From Bryoerythrophyllum caledonicum (taxonomy: Eukaryota > Streptophyta > Bryopsida > Pottiales > Pottiaceae): a stretch of 64,000 nucleotides of DNA. Positions within the stretch are counted from its first letter, which is position 1. Each line of letters begins with the position of its first letter. The notes under the pieces were generated by a model, which did no database searches, was not told where the DNA came from, and saw only the letters and a list, made by a program, of their open reading frames with translations. Shown one piece after another: positions 36,412-49,701 of this stretch. Where the stretch lies: positions 6,124,417 through 6,188,416 of the forward strand of contig OZ020524.1 in NCBI GenBank assembly GCA_963971425.1, written 5' to 3'. The translations under genes and the position numbers were made by a program.

Positions 36412-37344
36412 TTAACCTCTAAAGGACCACGACCACTTTCACTCTAAAACCAGTCCAAAACTGCCACTGCCAAAAAGAGACATGAAAATCACATTTTAAA
36501 GTGAATTTTGGATTTTCAACCGTAAGATCTTACAATAGACTTCCATATAAACATGCCATCTAATTTTGGTTGCAATCCACCGCAGGGATTGATAGATTTT
36601 AGTGTTTAAAGTCAAAACAATGGTTCAAGTTCTTCCCTGCGTTGAGTAGATCAGCAGACTTTGACTTCACTTTGTATCAAATTTTTGCATTGTACAAGGT
36701 CTAAATCTTATACCATTGTCTTAAGCATGATGTTATTTCCCAACACACCAATTTTTAGAGGTTAAAAAGGGGTGTAGCATATTCAAAACAAGTGTGCAAG
36801 GAGTGGAGGTTCAAAAATTGCGATTTCACGTTTTATTTTTTTGTGAACAACGTATGTATTCAAATGATAATCTAAACGGTCAATAAGAAGGTTTGCACCA
36901 CATATTGTTGTTAAAAAAGTAAAAAGTGAAAAATATGAAGATCTCTAGGTTTTATGTAGAAAAGATGAAGTTTTTTTCCCCCGTTGCCCGACAATGTGTG
37001 AAAATGTTTGACTTGGAATATAATGCCTTTTTACACTAAAGACAAGATTTTTTTTTGAAAATTTCCATCAAAGGAAATATTCTTTATGTGTGTGAAAAAT
37101 CTCAATGTCAATAGAAACTTTTGTCAAAAATTTTGGAGGTGCCCGGTCTCCCCACTTTTGGCTTTAAGTGGTACTAACTTTCAAACCACAAATCCAAAAA
37201 ATAAAATAAAAATATTTCCACAAAGCTCTTATCAGAGGCAATCTAGAATAAAAAATTCAATTAAAAAGGATTTTTTTCTAATTTTAGGAACCTGCCCAAA
37301 ATCAGAAATCCCCTCGAAGGAGACTTTGGTCCTTTAGGGGTTAA
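36412..37344 (+). mobile_element. TTAA-family non-autonomous element, with empty site in the other arm
   Basis: Flanked by TTAA at 36412-36415 and 37341-37344. Ends CCTCTAAAGGACCA and TGGTCCTTTAGGGG form a 14-bp imperfect inverted repeat. It lies in the right arm of the palindrome. The left arm (about 35985-36015) has the same sequence without the insert (TTTTGCATTTTAACATGGAA on the complement), which defines the insertion and its TTAA duplication precisely. About 925 bp, no coding. TTAA targeting and CC-termini are typical of piggyBac, and Kolobok is the alternative. Confidence 0.88.
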
Positions 37345-38069
37345 CATGGAATTTCAAAAATGTTTTGAAAGTCAAATTTGTAATAAAGAGTTTCAAATTT
37401 TTTTTGGATAAACACAAATTGCAACACACAAATGCAAATTTCACACACCCACAAACTCAACTTGCAATTACAATCTCAATTCCACACATTCACAAACTCA
37501 ATTTGCAATAACAATCTCAAAACTTGCAATCTCACCTCAAAACGTATAATTTCAATCTCCACAACTCAAATATGCAGTTTTGCAACTCCAACTTTGTATG
37601 CCAACCTCCAAGATCACAACTCCAACTTCACAACTTTTGTACTCCAAGTTTACAACTCATAATTTACAATTCAATCTTTAAGTCCTTAACTCAAAAATTA
37701 TTTTGAACGTCAAATTTGTAATCAAGGGCACAAATTGCAACACACAAATGCAAATTTGACACACCAAGAAACTCAAGACCCTAAATTTCAAAACCGCGCA
37801 ATAAACCACACAATAATTAGCAATTGGCGCTTGCTTTGCAACGTAATAGTCCAACCATTTCAATGTAGTTTTTATTTTACGAGAAAAAAAAACATGATTC
37901 ACTGTACGGTTGACCGCGCAATTAACTATGCAGTTGACTGTAGCGTTTCTATAGTTCACTGCGTGGTTCACTGCGTGGTTCACTGCGCAAATTATGATTT
38001 TAGTAGTATGATATATACTAAGTATCAAATTCATGCGAGAAAAAAATCAAGTTGCAATTACTTAAGATG

Positions 38070-38325
38070 TTTGGGGACCAAAATCAAGATGTTGGGTGCC
38101 AAACCCTAAAAGTTTGGGTTCAAACCCAAGAAGTTTGGATCGAGAATCAAGATGATTGGAGCCCAAACTAAATAAGTTTAGGCCCTGACCGAAGATGCTT
38201 GGGGCCCAAACATTTTAAGTTTCAGCCCAAACTCCAGATGTTAGGGGTCCAAACTCGAGATGTTAGGGGCCCAAACCCGAGAAGTTTGGGCCCAAACCCA
38301 AGATGCTTGGGGGTCCACTTACAAA
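38070..38325 (+). repeat. Degenerate GGGCCCAAACC minisatellite
   Basis: About ten variants of a 20-24 base unit (AGATGTTTGGGGCCCAAAC and GAAGTTTGGGCCCAAACCC), just outside the palindrome. Confidence 0.75.
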
Positions 38326-39400
38326 GTATAGAGGAGAATTAATGCGTTAGATTTGGATTATTTACTTCAAAACTATAAGTACATTATGACATTTCTTTCA
38401 TTATAGTAAAAATGTATGGGTCTCATCTACAAAATATGCACATTGACACAAAAGATTTTTATTTTGAATTGCAAGACTCTATTCACTTATATGCTAAATT
38501 TTTTCATACATATACTTAATTTGCATTGAAAAATGAGTCTAAAATGTTGGACCAATTGAGGTAGTTTTATAATGTAAGCCATATAGGCTAAGGAAGTGAG
38601 TGCTACCCTTGGTGCTTCTTTTTAGAGGAAGACTTTGTAGCACGAATTTCCAACCACTAAAATTGGCTTGTATCTATTGACATGTGTAGTTTTTGAATAG
38701 TTTGGCACCCTATTAGACTAGGGTATAATGCGAAAAGTCATGCCTAGACTAATACTTTGTCTCTTTGGTGGTTTGGTGTTCAATTCCTATTAACTTATAC
38801 ATCACTAAGTTGTGGGAGCTATTCTGATATTGAGCTAAACTTTCTTCTGCCTTCAGAAGATTTTAAAAATTTAAAATTCAACGTAGAATATAACGATTCT
38901 TCTGAATATTGATCTACAATCTACCTCAAAATTATTAAATGCATGAAAATAATTTGTTAACTTCTTATAATTCCAACATCCCAACTTCCATTCTCAAAAG
39001 TGGATGTGTTTTGGTCAAACCTTATTGTAATTTTGAAGTACAGAATTTGGACATTTAGTTTGAAACTAAAAGATGAAAGCCTAACAAATTATCTTTGTTC
39101 ACAATTTCAAAACATTGAAAAATTACAAAAACTTAATGGATAGTCTATTCAGAAACCTTTAAACTTGATTGAAATCCTTATGTGACCCATGCTAAGTACT
39201 CAATATTCAATTCCGTTTCCATATTCTGAAATCCCAAGTACATAAGGTCCGTAAGAAGGTCACACTCTCATGTTGTACAATTCTGGCTCCTATAGTTTGA
39301 AATGCATTTCAAGACAACATGAGTGTCTTAGTTTGTGCCGTCTCTTGTGTACTTCTGTGGACGTACCTCTGTGTCCTCGTCACACCTATTCAACAAAGGA
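38326..39400. other. AT-rich spacer, nothing recognised
   Basis: No gene, repeat or RNA could be supported. Confidence 0.5.
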
Positions 39401-39506
39401 GCTCTGAGATGATCCCATGAAGATTGTAGGATACGCAACTGTCCGCGTTGTTACATTAGTGGCCGCTCCTTGACGCTCCACCTCTCGTCAACATTGTAGA
39501 CTTCTT

Positions 39507-41973
39507 TTGTATCTCTCCGCCCCTCTGTTTGTCTGTGCAAATCAACAGATCGGAGCCCAATTCTCCTCCATGGATCATGTGATGGTTCCAAACATTGTTT
39601 GGGAGGAGCCTTGGACTTCAACATTGTATACGCCCTCTGCAGGAGATGTTCTTATTACGCTTGGCATGGACAACTTCGTAGAGATGTCTCTATGGACAAA
39701 GAGCAAGCCAACAACCCACACAGCTACACGCGGTGCATGGATCCTGGTGGTGCGCAACGTGCATAGTGGTGAGGTGCAGTCGGCTGTGCTAGATGGCGCT
39801 TGGGCATCAACGGGATTCCACCTCCTCTGCGTGTACGAAGAAGTGGAAGGTGGTCTGTGGGTGGCCTGCGACGGCGTCCCAATGCGGATCTCATCAAGGT
39901 TGGCGGAGCATGGGCTTGGTTGGGCCGACGTGACACAACCATCCGCGGAGAATGCCCTTGTTGTCATCCAGACCAACAATTTCCCTCTCACAGCACTAGT
40001 GTTGCAGGCTCGCTGGTGGTGCGATGAGTATGCAGACTCATTGCACTAGTGTTGCAGACTTCAAAATGGCTGACTCCGATGGGGACTGGGTTGGTGTTCA
40101 CGAGACGGTGGTTTCGAGGTAGACAGAAAAATTGTGGAACATGATGGATCCGAGAATGACACGGAGGGGCAAATTAGAACTCCAATACCGGAGCACAAAT
40201 TGGTGGACCACGTAGAAGAACTTCTGAATCGCGGGGATCACCTCTCCACAATAACGATGGCTCTTGGATTATCGATGAAGGTTCTTGCGCGCCGATTATA
40301 CGATTTAGGCTGGAGTGGAGTTTATCACAACCTCACACCGCACGAGTGTCAGGATGCAATATTGTCAGTTGTGCCACTGAATCGGGCAGGGTGCAATTGG
40401 AGAGTTCGACATGCCCAATCGCTGGTGCGGAAGGAGCTAGGGCTTCATATACCCCGCCAATAGGAGCGGGATGTGTTGCACACCCTGCAGCCATGCCACA
40501 TGTGTCGGAAGGAAGTGCGAGCTCTCTTTCGAAGGCAATATGACATCGTGGAACCCATGGTTCTTTGGCACATGGACTGTGAGTGCATGCACCATGATCC
40601 TTCTACTTGTGAATTTAAAGTATTGTTTAAGACCCTTCTATGTTGCAATTCCTCTTAGAAGGTACTATTTGAAAGAGGCTGCATCGTAAAGTGTAGTGGC
40701 TGATTTGGTTGCTGTGGACCATGTTTGTTCCCGTCATGTAGCATATGACAAATTGGCGAAGTGGAAATTCAGAATCCATGGTGGAATTGATGGGGCGTCG
40801 CACTTTGTGTTATGGTGCATGGTGGCTACGGATAAGCTTGCGACAACAATTTTCAAGGGATACAAGGCGGCTGTTGATTTATACGGCCACCCCATACGTG
40901 TCTGGTCTGACTATGCAGCAGATCACAGTTTGGTCCGCCGAGAGCAAGAGCGAGCACGCCCAGATGTAATCAAGACTTTCTTGACCGGGTCGTCCGTGCA
41001 CAACCATGTAAATACGGATGCCTTGAACTTGTTTCCTTGGGGTCAAGATAGGATTAAGCTTCTCAAGGTTTAGGGTCTGTGCAAATCCAATTCATACTTG
41101 AATAGGAAGGTTGAATGTGTCGGGAGCAGATTTAGTGAAAACCCGACACATTTAGATTTAGCAAATACAAATGGAAATGAGAAATTGAAATCACTGCATT
41201 TGAACTTCGAGGAGCCAAAATTTGACACTGACTAGCCCAGAACTTGTATCTATCTCGGTTGGTTTGAACTGACGGTGTTTGCCGTGCTTCTGTTGTGATC
41301 CTAGAGGATTGAATACTTCTGGGGTTAGGTGTGGAAGAAGACGGCGTGGTTCTATCAGTCGTTGTTCACTATGATGTGCAATGAGAACGTGCTCGACCTG
41401 AACAACTTGTGGCACATGAGCTCTCTACACCTCGTCTTCCTGCCTCTGATCCAGGACGATGTTGACCGCCACATTTTTGCATGGAACAACCACGGCTTGC
41501 GGAAGATAAGTGAAAACAGGCGTGATATTCCAAGCCACATTCCTGAGGCAGCTTTCCAAGCATACGAGCGACAACAAGGATGGTTAAAACCGCCCGGAGT
41601 GTTGCCCTCCGACAATGCGCGTTATGGTGTGTACGCTAGGCTCCCTGCAGTACCGGACCATGGAGAGGAACCAACAGTGTTAGACGGCAAAACCCAAGGC
41701 CTCATCGGTACACCTCTTGATCTCACAGGAGCCACACTGCCTACAGCGATTAACAATATTAGGGATCAGGCTTACGAACTTGGGAAAGGTTGGTATCCAT
41801 CCGGTGAGGAAAAATATGCATTCCATCTTGCAATAACTGTAGAGTGCTTGGAAGCGCTACGGTGGACCAATGTTACAATGATCGAGTATTTCAGGGGCCG
41901 AATGGAGGAAGTGGACGAATGTCGGCTACATTTTGTGCGAGCATTGTACGCTGTGGTGTCTCAGGGTGGTTGA
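39507..41973 (+). mobile_element. Fossil of a DDE integrase-core (rve-type) element
   Basis: Plus-strand pieces in family order. A part of unknown function lies at 39.5-40.05 kb and a helical N-terminal region at 40.13-40.46 kb. A catalytic-core region at 40.5-41.05 kb has KFRIHGGIDGASHFVLWCMV, RVWSDY and TGSSVHNH. A C-terminal region at 41.33-41.97 kb has LHLVFLPLIQDDVDRHIFAW. I recall the pattern IHGGIDGYSR with GSSVHN from a eukaryotic integrase-like family found in fungi, algae and animals. The element is broken in several places. No terminal repeats were identified, and its class (possibly virus-like) is not settled. Base composition is GC-richer than the flanks. Confidence 0.65.
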
Positions 41974-43390
41974 AATGGTTGTGGTTACGTTGTTATGGAG
42001 GCACTGGCAGAGTTTGTGAATGCTCTTCGTGGTGAGTAGCAAGAGGTGGAGGGCATTTCGTGGTTTTACCAAAATACAAGAAATTCTCTTCATGAATGCA
42101 AAATGTGTTCCCATTTGAATTCTATTTGTTTCATGATATGCTCAATCACACTGGTAGATATTTTTGAACCATGAGCTCTTGGTCCTTCATCCTTGTTTAG
42201 GATTTAGAGTATCATTCCTTGGTCTTTTCACTAGTTCTGGACACTGATTTCATGTTTGTTGGTTTTCATGATTTAGGGTTTGCTACCGAGCCCTTTCACA
42301 ATCTGAGTATGACCATGTGATCAGGTCGCCTTCTGCATTTTCCACCGGACACATCGTTAATTAAAACAAATTACAGTTCACACTCATAGAAAATAGATTC
42401 TTATTAGAGTTGATTGCTTAACTCTGCCAGCATTTCACTAACTTTAAGCATCACCTTGAACATAATTAGCCTCGCAATATCAATTTGAGCTATCCGGCAG
42501 CCTCATATTGAGCGCATTACAAAGAACATCATAAAATGATGCTCGAAAAGGGCCTCAACGTACCTGATGATACGTTCTCTTGCAAGCAAGGAAGTAATCA
42601 ATCATATGTTGTATAATATGTTGTTAACAAATGCAAATATGAACATCTTCACTGACCTTTCTACGTCTATCGACCTAGCAGCTCGCCCTCCAGATCATAC
42701 AATTAAAGTTGCCCTTCCAATTGGAGTAGAAACTGTTGACACGCAGTTCAAAGAAATGCTGCAAAGATGTTTCACGAAGTCTCTCCGAATTCTGGAAAAA
42801 AAAATTATGAAAAAGGGCCTGGATTCCTCACGATCTATCTTACACTCACACAATCTCGAGATGCAACAAATTCCTTGCTGACATGGCCTACTTACACAAT
42901 GTCAAATTCTGGTATCATGGTCCACACAATTTGCACAAATTGTTCGGGATCCACTACAACCCATTTGTTGTTGTTCACTATCTCATCGTCACAGCTTGGA
43001 GCAAGATGATGAAGAGATCGGAGTCATTGCCCGGGCGACGGAGTAGGTCATGGCGGCAAATTGTTCAAGTCAAGCGCAAGTTAGGAGGCAACGGAAACCT
43101 ACACGTTGGTGACGGAATCCTTCGCCATGGCGACGGCGACATTATAATGTTGTTGTCATGGACGCCAACCCTAAAACCAAATCTAAAACCAAACCACTTC
43201 ATCTAGGATTGGAGTTCAGGATCGGTTGCCCGTTAAAGCCCCAAAATTGCCCGACAGAACACGGAACGAAGGCGGAGAAACGTCCGGGAAGGCGCCCTTG
43301 AACCGCACGAAGGGGGCTGCATCATGCTTTGAGGGATTGGGGACTCACTGTCGCAGAAACACTACCATCTCCCTGAGGGGTAACTCCAAT
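41974..43390. other. Intergenic; short open frames without recognised domains
   Basis: Frames at 42567-42881 and 42883-43206 (plus) are not recognised. The second lies in a locally GC-rich stretch and may be coding debris. Confidence 0.4.
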
Positions 43391-43550
43391 AACCTGACCG
43401 GGGTTACCAAGGCCATACCAGGTGTTGTCAAGGAATGCCTCACGATTTCCGTTGTCCTGACTCTACACCGTCACTGCCAGGAGTGTTGCTGCACACCAGG
43501 GTCCCCACGGCTCCGCAGGCCAAAAAGTATTCTATAGATAGCTTTTAGTA
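43390..43550 (+). repeat. Segment shared with 31290-31755
   Basis: GGGGTTACCAAGGCCATACC and AGGCCAAAAAGTATTC also occur in the 31.3-31.75 kb segment, the second in opposite orientation, so one copy is rearranged. Confidence 0.55.
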
Positions 43551-43649
43551 GCCTTGACTGTCTTGATGAGTCTCCTCCAGGACATCACTCATTTGCCATC
43601 TTGCATGGATGCAGTGATAACTTAGGATTCATAGAGACTCCCCCTAGAT

Positions 43650-43755
43650 TTATTAATGGATTTAGCAACTTATTAAAGGTTATTTAAATCTATTAAAGGA
43701 TTTATCAACCTATTAAAGGTTATTTAAATCTATTAATGGATTTAGCAATCTATTA
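43650..43755. repeat. 40-bp tandem repeat, about 2.6 copies
   Basis: TATTTAAATCTATTAA begins at 43681 and 43721. The units also contain GGATTTATCAACCTATTAAA. Confidence 0.85.
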
Positions 43756-46700
43756 ATCAAGATGGTTTTCACTTAGATAGTGACTTTGTAATCTCTGAAA
43801 TTCAAAATAATGCTACAACCTTCAATTTAAATAGCATGCACAACCTTCAATTTAATGACTCGTGCATGCACCTCTGGGACCTTTGGAGCTTCAGCGTCAA
43901 TGGCCACATCACACCACTTGGTGAGAAACTTGCATTTCTCAGTTCTGGGTTCCCATTTTCTGATTTCATGTGAACTTAGGGTTTAGGGTGTGCGATTATC
44001 TTATCGGCATCACTTCGCTTTGGTATGGAACTTGCAAGTTTATCAAGGATTCAGATTTGTTGAGAAAAAAGATCTAGTAACAAAAGTATTTGTTAATGGG
44101 CAGCTGCTGGTTAAGTGCTTCTTGAGATTTGACTCAATCTTCCTAAATTCATGCTGTGGGTTTATGGTGTGAAAGCACTTACAACACCTTACATGTAGAA
44201 TATGTGACTGTTTTGTATAATTTTCATGGTCACCACCAAACATAAGGTTGCTATGAAAAAATTATATGAGTGTCCTAGGAAAAGTTTTTGGAGTAAAATG
44301 AATTGAATTTACGATCAAATATAAAATCTTACAATGCACTGCCACACCAATCGTTTGATGGAGATCATAAAATTGTAAAATACATTTATTCAAAATAAGA
44401 AATATTTATATGATAGATAAACTTATTCAATATAATAAATATATTTAGAATCTTGCTAAAAAGTTCCAACTACATAAGAAATGAATATGTGAATGTACAG
44501 TACATAGGTATAATTAAAACAGTAAATCAATTTATTTAAATATATTTACATTCATCCATTGATTTTTTGTTGTTTGATTTCATGAAAGAATATTATTATA
44601 AAAGATAAACTTCCTTATTAGTTTATTTAAAATTTCTAGGTCAAAAAAGATGATCACTTGAGGTAGCACCCATATTACCTAGATAGATCACTTTCGACTT
44701 ACAATATATAAAACCTTATTTGAATGACAATCTAAAATTTAAAAAAATTGAGTTGGAGGATAAATTAATAAAATTTAATATTGTGAATGATATTCATAAT
44801 ATAATACAAATATCATTCTCAATATTATTTTTCCTTTTAAATTTTTCTTAATATCATTGATTATATTATAATAATACTAGCTTAGAAGAACTATCTTAAT
44901 ATACATATCATTTTGAGTTGTTTTTTTTAATATCAATTTACAATAATAATATGTTTTGAATTCATTTTGAAATATAACCTTAATTCCATCAATGAAATGT
45001 AATAATAAAAATGAAGTGCATTAAGAATAGAAATTTCAATTGAAAATACTAAAAGCACCTTCATATTTTGGTCTATTAATTTGATAATTTTAATTATTAA
45101 ATGTATAAATGATCATAATATGAAAATTTAAACTTCAACAAAAGACCTCACGATACTACAAATGTAAGTTCATTGTAGGAGAGGATCAAATTCGTAATTT
45201 AGGATTAACTATAAAGTAAAAGCTATCTTCTATAGGCAAAACTCAAGTTTATTCACTATCTTTAGGATTTTAGGATTTTCTAATGTCACTCTCAAGAGAA
45301 ACACTCACAAATGAAGCTCAAGGACTCTATAGAGCTTAGAAGCTTTGCTCCTTTATCAATTGTGCCAATTCCCACCCTTGCTAACTCATAAACCTATGCC
45401 CATTGGACTAATGGAGTATTTTTATTATAACTTATTGCCTGATTCATTGATTAAATTCTTTACAATTCAAATACTTATCTTGTGCAATAAAGCTATACTT
45501 CATGTCCATTCTCCAAATCAACAACAATAATCATTTTCATACAATTGAATGAGTTTACTTCAAAGAACTTTTTCCTATCAAAGCTTTGACCTAATCCTAA
45601 TTATATGTATGCATCTGTATGTGACTATATGCAATGCATCAAAATATATGTCACTCTTGATATTCATATGCTTTAATTCCATCAATAAAATAAAAGTCTC
45701 GCACATTGATTCTTATTTCCATCAAATTTCATCACTCAAGCATAATAATTAATTGACATGTTTGCATCCAACTTTTAAGTGCATTCAATCAATTGATTCC
45801 ACATTGATTATCATAAGACTCACACTCCTATTATTAATCCTTTAAGTACTCTAGATCACAATCACTTGACCTAAATTAAGTCATTTCTTCAATTAATCAT
45901 ATGAAGACCTAATTTCATATTTTATATTTAAAATTCTCTTATGCATTTCCTTACCTCTTACAAGTAAAAGACAATGCATTGAAAACACAAATAAAAACAA
46001 GTACATATAAAACACATGTACAAAATACTTTTACAACACTTAAAGAATCTTCTTTGTACTCCAACTAGCCTTTAGAGCTAAGACTCTCACTTTAGCATTA
46101 ATCTTTGTGTGGTAATAATAATACATATTTTAGACTATTCATACTACCAATTCTTAAAGAGTATATCTATTGATAAAGGATTTTTCTTAAACTTCTACCA
46201 ATGATTTAAGTCTAATATATTTTCTTTCACCTTTATCCTTATAGGTACATTCCTACATAGGGTGTCTCTTTAACCCATTTTATAACCTTTCTTAAATTCT
46301 TAGCTCTTTTAAAGAATTAAAGCTACTTCGTGTGAATATTAATATTGATTACTTCATTTTGAAAATAATAAAAATCCACATTCAATTATCTAGTTTTCAA
46401 AATAATTAATATTAGCATTAATTATCTTAGTTTTTAAATAATATTGTCCACAACCCTTTTTATTCTATAAAGTCTTTTCAAAAAACTAAAACTAAGAAAA
46501 TGGCTCTACAACCACTAATTTGAACATTATAAATATAATAAATTTAGGTTATAATTTCCGTATAATTTGAAAATAACATAGTATATAAAATCCGATATTG
46601 TATCAAGTTCAATGTTGAAATTTATCAAATTCAATCTTGTATATTTTCAATAAAATAATCCTAAAATATATAAGTATGATGTTTCTCTAGCCAAAATTGA

Positions 46701-47630
46701 AATAAATAATGTGAAAGGGCACTTTTACCAAGGGGAATGTAAAGGGGAATTTGATGTTACCAAGACTTCACACTAAGAGGCATCAATGTAAGTTACACAA
46801 AAATCATTCTTCCATCAAAATAGATACAATTTTTAAAAGATTTTGCACTTCATTTTTTTCTTGTTACCTACTTTAAGAATACAAAACAATCTCTATGTAC
46901 ACATTTGGATTATAGTTGTATATGAAATTAAGTTAATGTTGTCAAAAAAGAAATATTGTCTCAAGCGTGAAAAAATCAACCTACAGAAAGACCATGCAAC
47001 TTTTGTGAAATGCCTAAACCTTAGTAGTTTCTTCATACTTCTTAGTAGTATGTAATAAGGTATTATGGTTAGAGGTAGAATAAGATAATTATTATGTGAA
47101 TTTATTACATGGACATTCCTTGAAGAAAACATAGTTGTGGTTCTATAAAGATTAAAGAGGAGTTCCAATTTTATAGCAATTTTATAAAAGAATGGACTGC
47201 ATATACACTCTATATCACAACAATCTTATTGATTTGATATTGTATGTTAGTTAATCATCTAAAATCTATGATATAGGATATGGAACATGGAAGAAAGAAA
47301 AGCAAAGTCTTAAAAAGTTTTTTATAAATTGGATATGAAAAGAAGTGTTTCATTCCATTACATAGGAAGAAAGTGTAATGGAAAGAAATACTTAATTTTG
47401 CAATGATACAACATCTAAACATTACCAAGAAGAAAGAAAAAAGGAAAAATAAATTGCAATGCACCCATGAGATAATGCAATAACATTGGAGAAGATAAAT
47501 TTTTGCATAAAAGAAATTCAAAAAAAATAAATCAATACATATTATCACCCTTCAATTGCCACAAATGCTTAATTGAACTATTCCGCGAGAATGTTCAATT
47601 TCAGCCTTGCCTTTAATGAGCGATCAATTT
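43756..47630. other. Very AT-rich stretch, essentially empty
   Basis: Apart from GGGTTTAGGG near 43980 (a telo-box-like motif), only short unsupported frames were seen in almost 4 kb. No repeat boundaries, RNA genes or domains were found. Confidence 0.5.
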
Positions 47631-47634
47631 AATT

Positions 47635-48545
47635 CCCTCCCTATTGTAAAAGCAATGGTACGAACAAATAAAACCTCTAAGTCTAGTTCATGTTCATCCT
47701 CAATGATCATGTTGTAAATAATGTAACATGCTAACATGATATCACACATGGTGTCCATGTCCCATTGGCGACATGGATTCATCACTATCTCAAAATGTAC
47801 TTCCAAAACACCAGAGCATTGTTTGACATCCTTACAAGTGGCCTCTCGTACTGTCGCAAATTGTGTTTGCTTCTTGTTTTGTGGCTCATGGGTTGTTTCT
47901 ACAAAACAAGGCCATGTAGGATAATTTCCATTGGTGAGCAAACAAAAGCTAGGGGAGAAAATACCATTCACACAATGACAAGTCACATCCCTCTCCCATC
48001 GAAACGTCATGTATGGTGGTAGATCTCTTCAAAACTTTAAAATTATTATCTTTTCTAAGCAACCCCAAAAATGCATGCCGAATCCATAAGAATTGATCTA
48101 CAACGGCATCTTGAATAATGCTATTCTTGCCATCTTTGTTTTGTAATTAGTACCCTTGCCAAGCCACAAGGCAATTTGTCCATATCCAATGCATACAATC
48201 TAGTAATCCAAACATTTTGGACCAATCTCTTTTGGCATTGATGCGCATCTCCTTCAAAATGTCAACACAAGTGAGCTTTTTTATGTAAGTGGATTGGAAA
48301 CATGCCGTAATCGCCTTGCAGAATCTTTTTACTACCTCCATAGCCGTGCTTCTCTAATACAACATTATTCATCCATGGCGTTAGCCCCAATTCTGTATGC
48401 TAAGATGATAATAATGATCCCATGGTATCTCCACAATTGGATCTGCGTACAAAGTAGACATCATAAGTCGTGAAGACGTCCATAATTTGTAAAAAGAGTC
48501 TCTCCGAAGTGATTGACTATGAAGGTGGTATGGAAATTATGTCAC
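47635..48545 (-). mobile_element. PIF/Harbinger transposase remnant (ALP1/HARBI1-like)
   Basis: The minus-strand translation follows the DDE_Tnp_4 family: RMSRRLFLQIMD and YDVYFV (about 48545-48430), KRFCKAITACF, MFGLLDCMHWIWTNCLVAWQG, FLWIRHAF, GNYPTWPCFVET, and FATVREATCKDVKQCSGVLE followed by WDMDTMCDIMLACYIIYNMIIEDE. The first catalytic Asp (LLDCMHW) remains, but the expected second Asp in the Y.LADGIYP block reads Asn and the expected Glu before GVL reads Lys. There are also stops and frame changes, so it is dead. This family supplies the transposase for TTA-flanked Tourist MITEs like those at 21575 and 23373, though a direct source link is not shown. Confidence 0.85.
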
Positions 48546-49701
48546 AAAAGCCAATTTCAAGGAGTTGCGACCATTCATTCGCTTCTCAAATCCAACATAC
48601 ATTTGATTTCTAAAATCTTATCATGAAATGTGATTGCTGACTTGTATACCGTCACAATTACGTAAAAAGTATGAAAAGGCGATTTGCCGTTTGATCACAA
48701 CAAATATATTATATACCACTATGTACTTGTCACACTTTCCAAAATCTTACAAATAATCTCCTTAGTGAAGATTCCGTACTTAGAATACTGTAAACTATTG
48801 GATACACAATAAATGCATAATACTCATGGAAATTATGATTGAAAATACTAAATTAAGTAGTCCAAGTGACATATATTGAAAGAATATGGCCTACTTTGTA
48901 GATTGAATTAACATTGGGGAAAAGAGTGTTTTTTATCCAAAAAAAGTATATTGGTTATGAATTATACAAAAACTAGGTGGGCCTTTAGGATATTTATAAA
49001 AACTCCATTTTTTACCTTCAAATTCATGAAACTCTAATTTTTTTTGCCATGGTAGATTTTGTATACTACAGATGTTGTATAATAAAACTGTATTGTTTGT
49101 AATGTACAAATATACCCGGCAGAAATGTGCATGGCTAATGAGGAGTGTCCACATGTTTTGTGAGTACAAATCCAAGGTTTTAGCACCAAATCCAAGATAT
49201 TTTTTGTTCATCTAACATTTAATTGATCACAATTTTGTCAATTTTTTTCAAAGGATGGTTGCGGTTCATCAAAGATTTTAGAAAGGGTTGTTAAAAAGAT
49301 ATACTAGACATACTACAATTTTTTTCCTCCGCATTCAAAGACACCGTGTGAACATAGTCAAATAAAAAATGGGATCATCGCCAAAATAATCCTAGCAAAT
49401 GCAATCGTGCCCTTGCTTAAATCGTCCATCAACATTTTGAGATCTTCTGGATCTACTACTTCCACCAGTCACTTTTTTTACTTCAACCTCATGTCCCATT
49501 TGTTCCACAAGCATGGCCTAAATATGTTCCTCACACTTGTTATCCTCAAGCTCTACTTGCAACTTCTCAACCTATTCTTTCCTCTATTGCTCCATTCTCA
49601 AATACAGTGGTTGTCAAAGAAACTTTAAGAAAAAGAACCAAGAAAAAAAGGGCACAATAAAGCTCACACTATCCTCAACTCTCTACTCGCAACTCTATAG
49701 A
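48546..49701. other. Spacer, with a possible coiled-coil remnant near 49420-49620
   Basis: On the minus strand, fragments such as PEDLKMLMDDLSKGTIAFAR could belong to the second, DNA-binding protein that accompanies Harbinger elements, but the similarity is too weak to name. Confidence 0.3.

Larger units (their letters stand above)
35275..38015. repeat. Large palindrome (foldback), arms about 0.8-0.9 kb
   Basis: The left arm (about 35275-36190) and right arm (36220 to about 38015) are inverted copies around a spacer of about 30 bases near 36200. The outer ends are CATACTACTAAAATCATAAT and its complement ATTATGATTTTAGTAGTATG. The inner ends carry AAAACTACATTAAAATGGTT and its complement. The right arm is interrupted by the TTAA-family element at 36412-37344. 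Each arm holds a row of 12-14 base GCGCAGTGAACC-like units and a GTTGCAATTTGTG-type region. The arms differ at many positions, so the duplication is not recent. Confidence 0.85.

Noticed and set aside
35415-37706. Open frames with HNLxxPTS-like and AVNRAVN-like repeats
   Set aside because: They are translations of tandem repeats inside the palindrome and occur on both strands of both arms.
38070-38325. Regularly spaced repeats that could suggest a CRISPR-like array
   Set aside because: Units are degenerate and adjoin with no unique spacers; this is a minisatellite in eukaryotic DNA.
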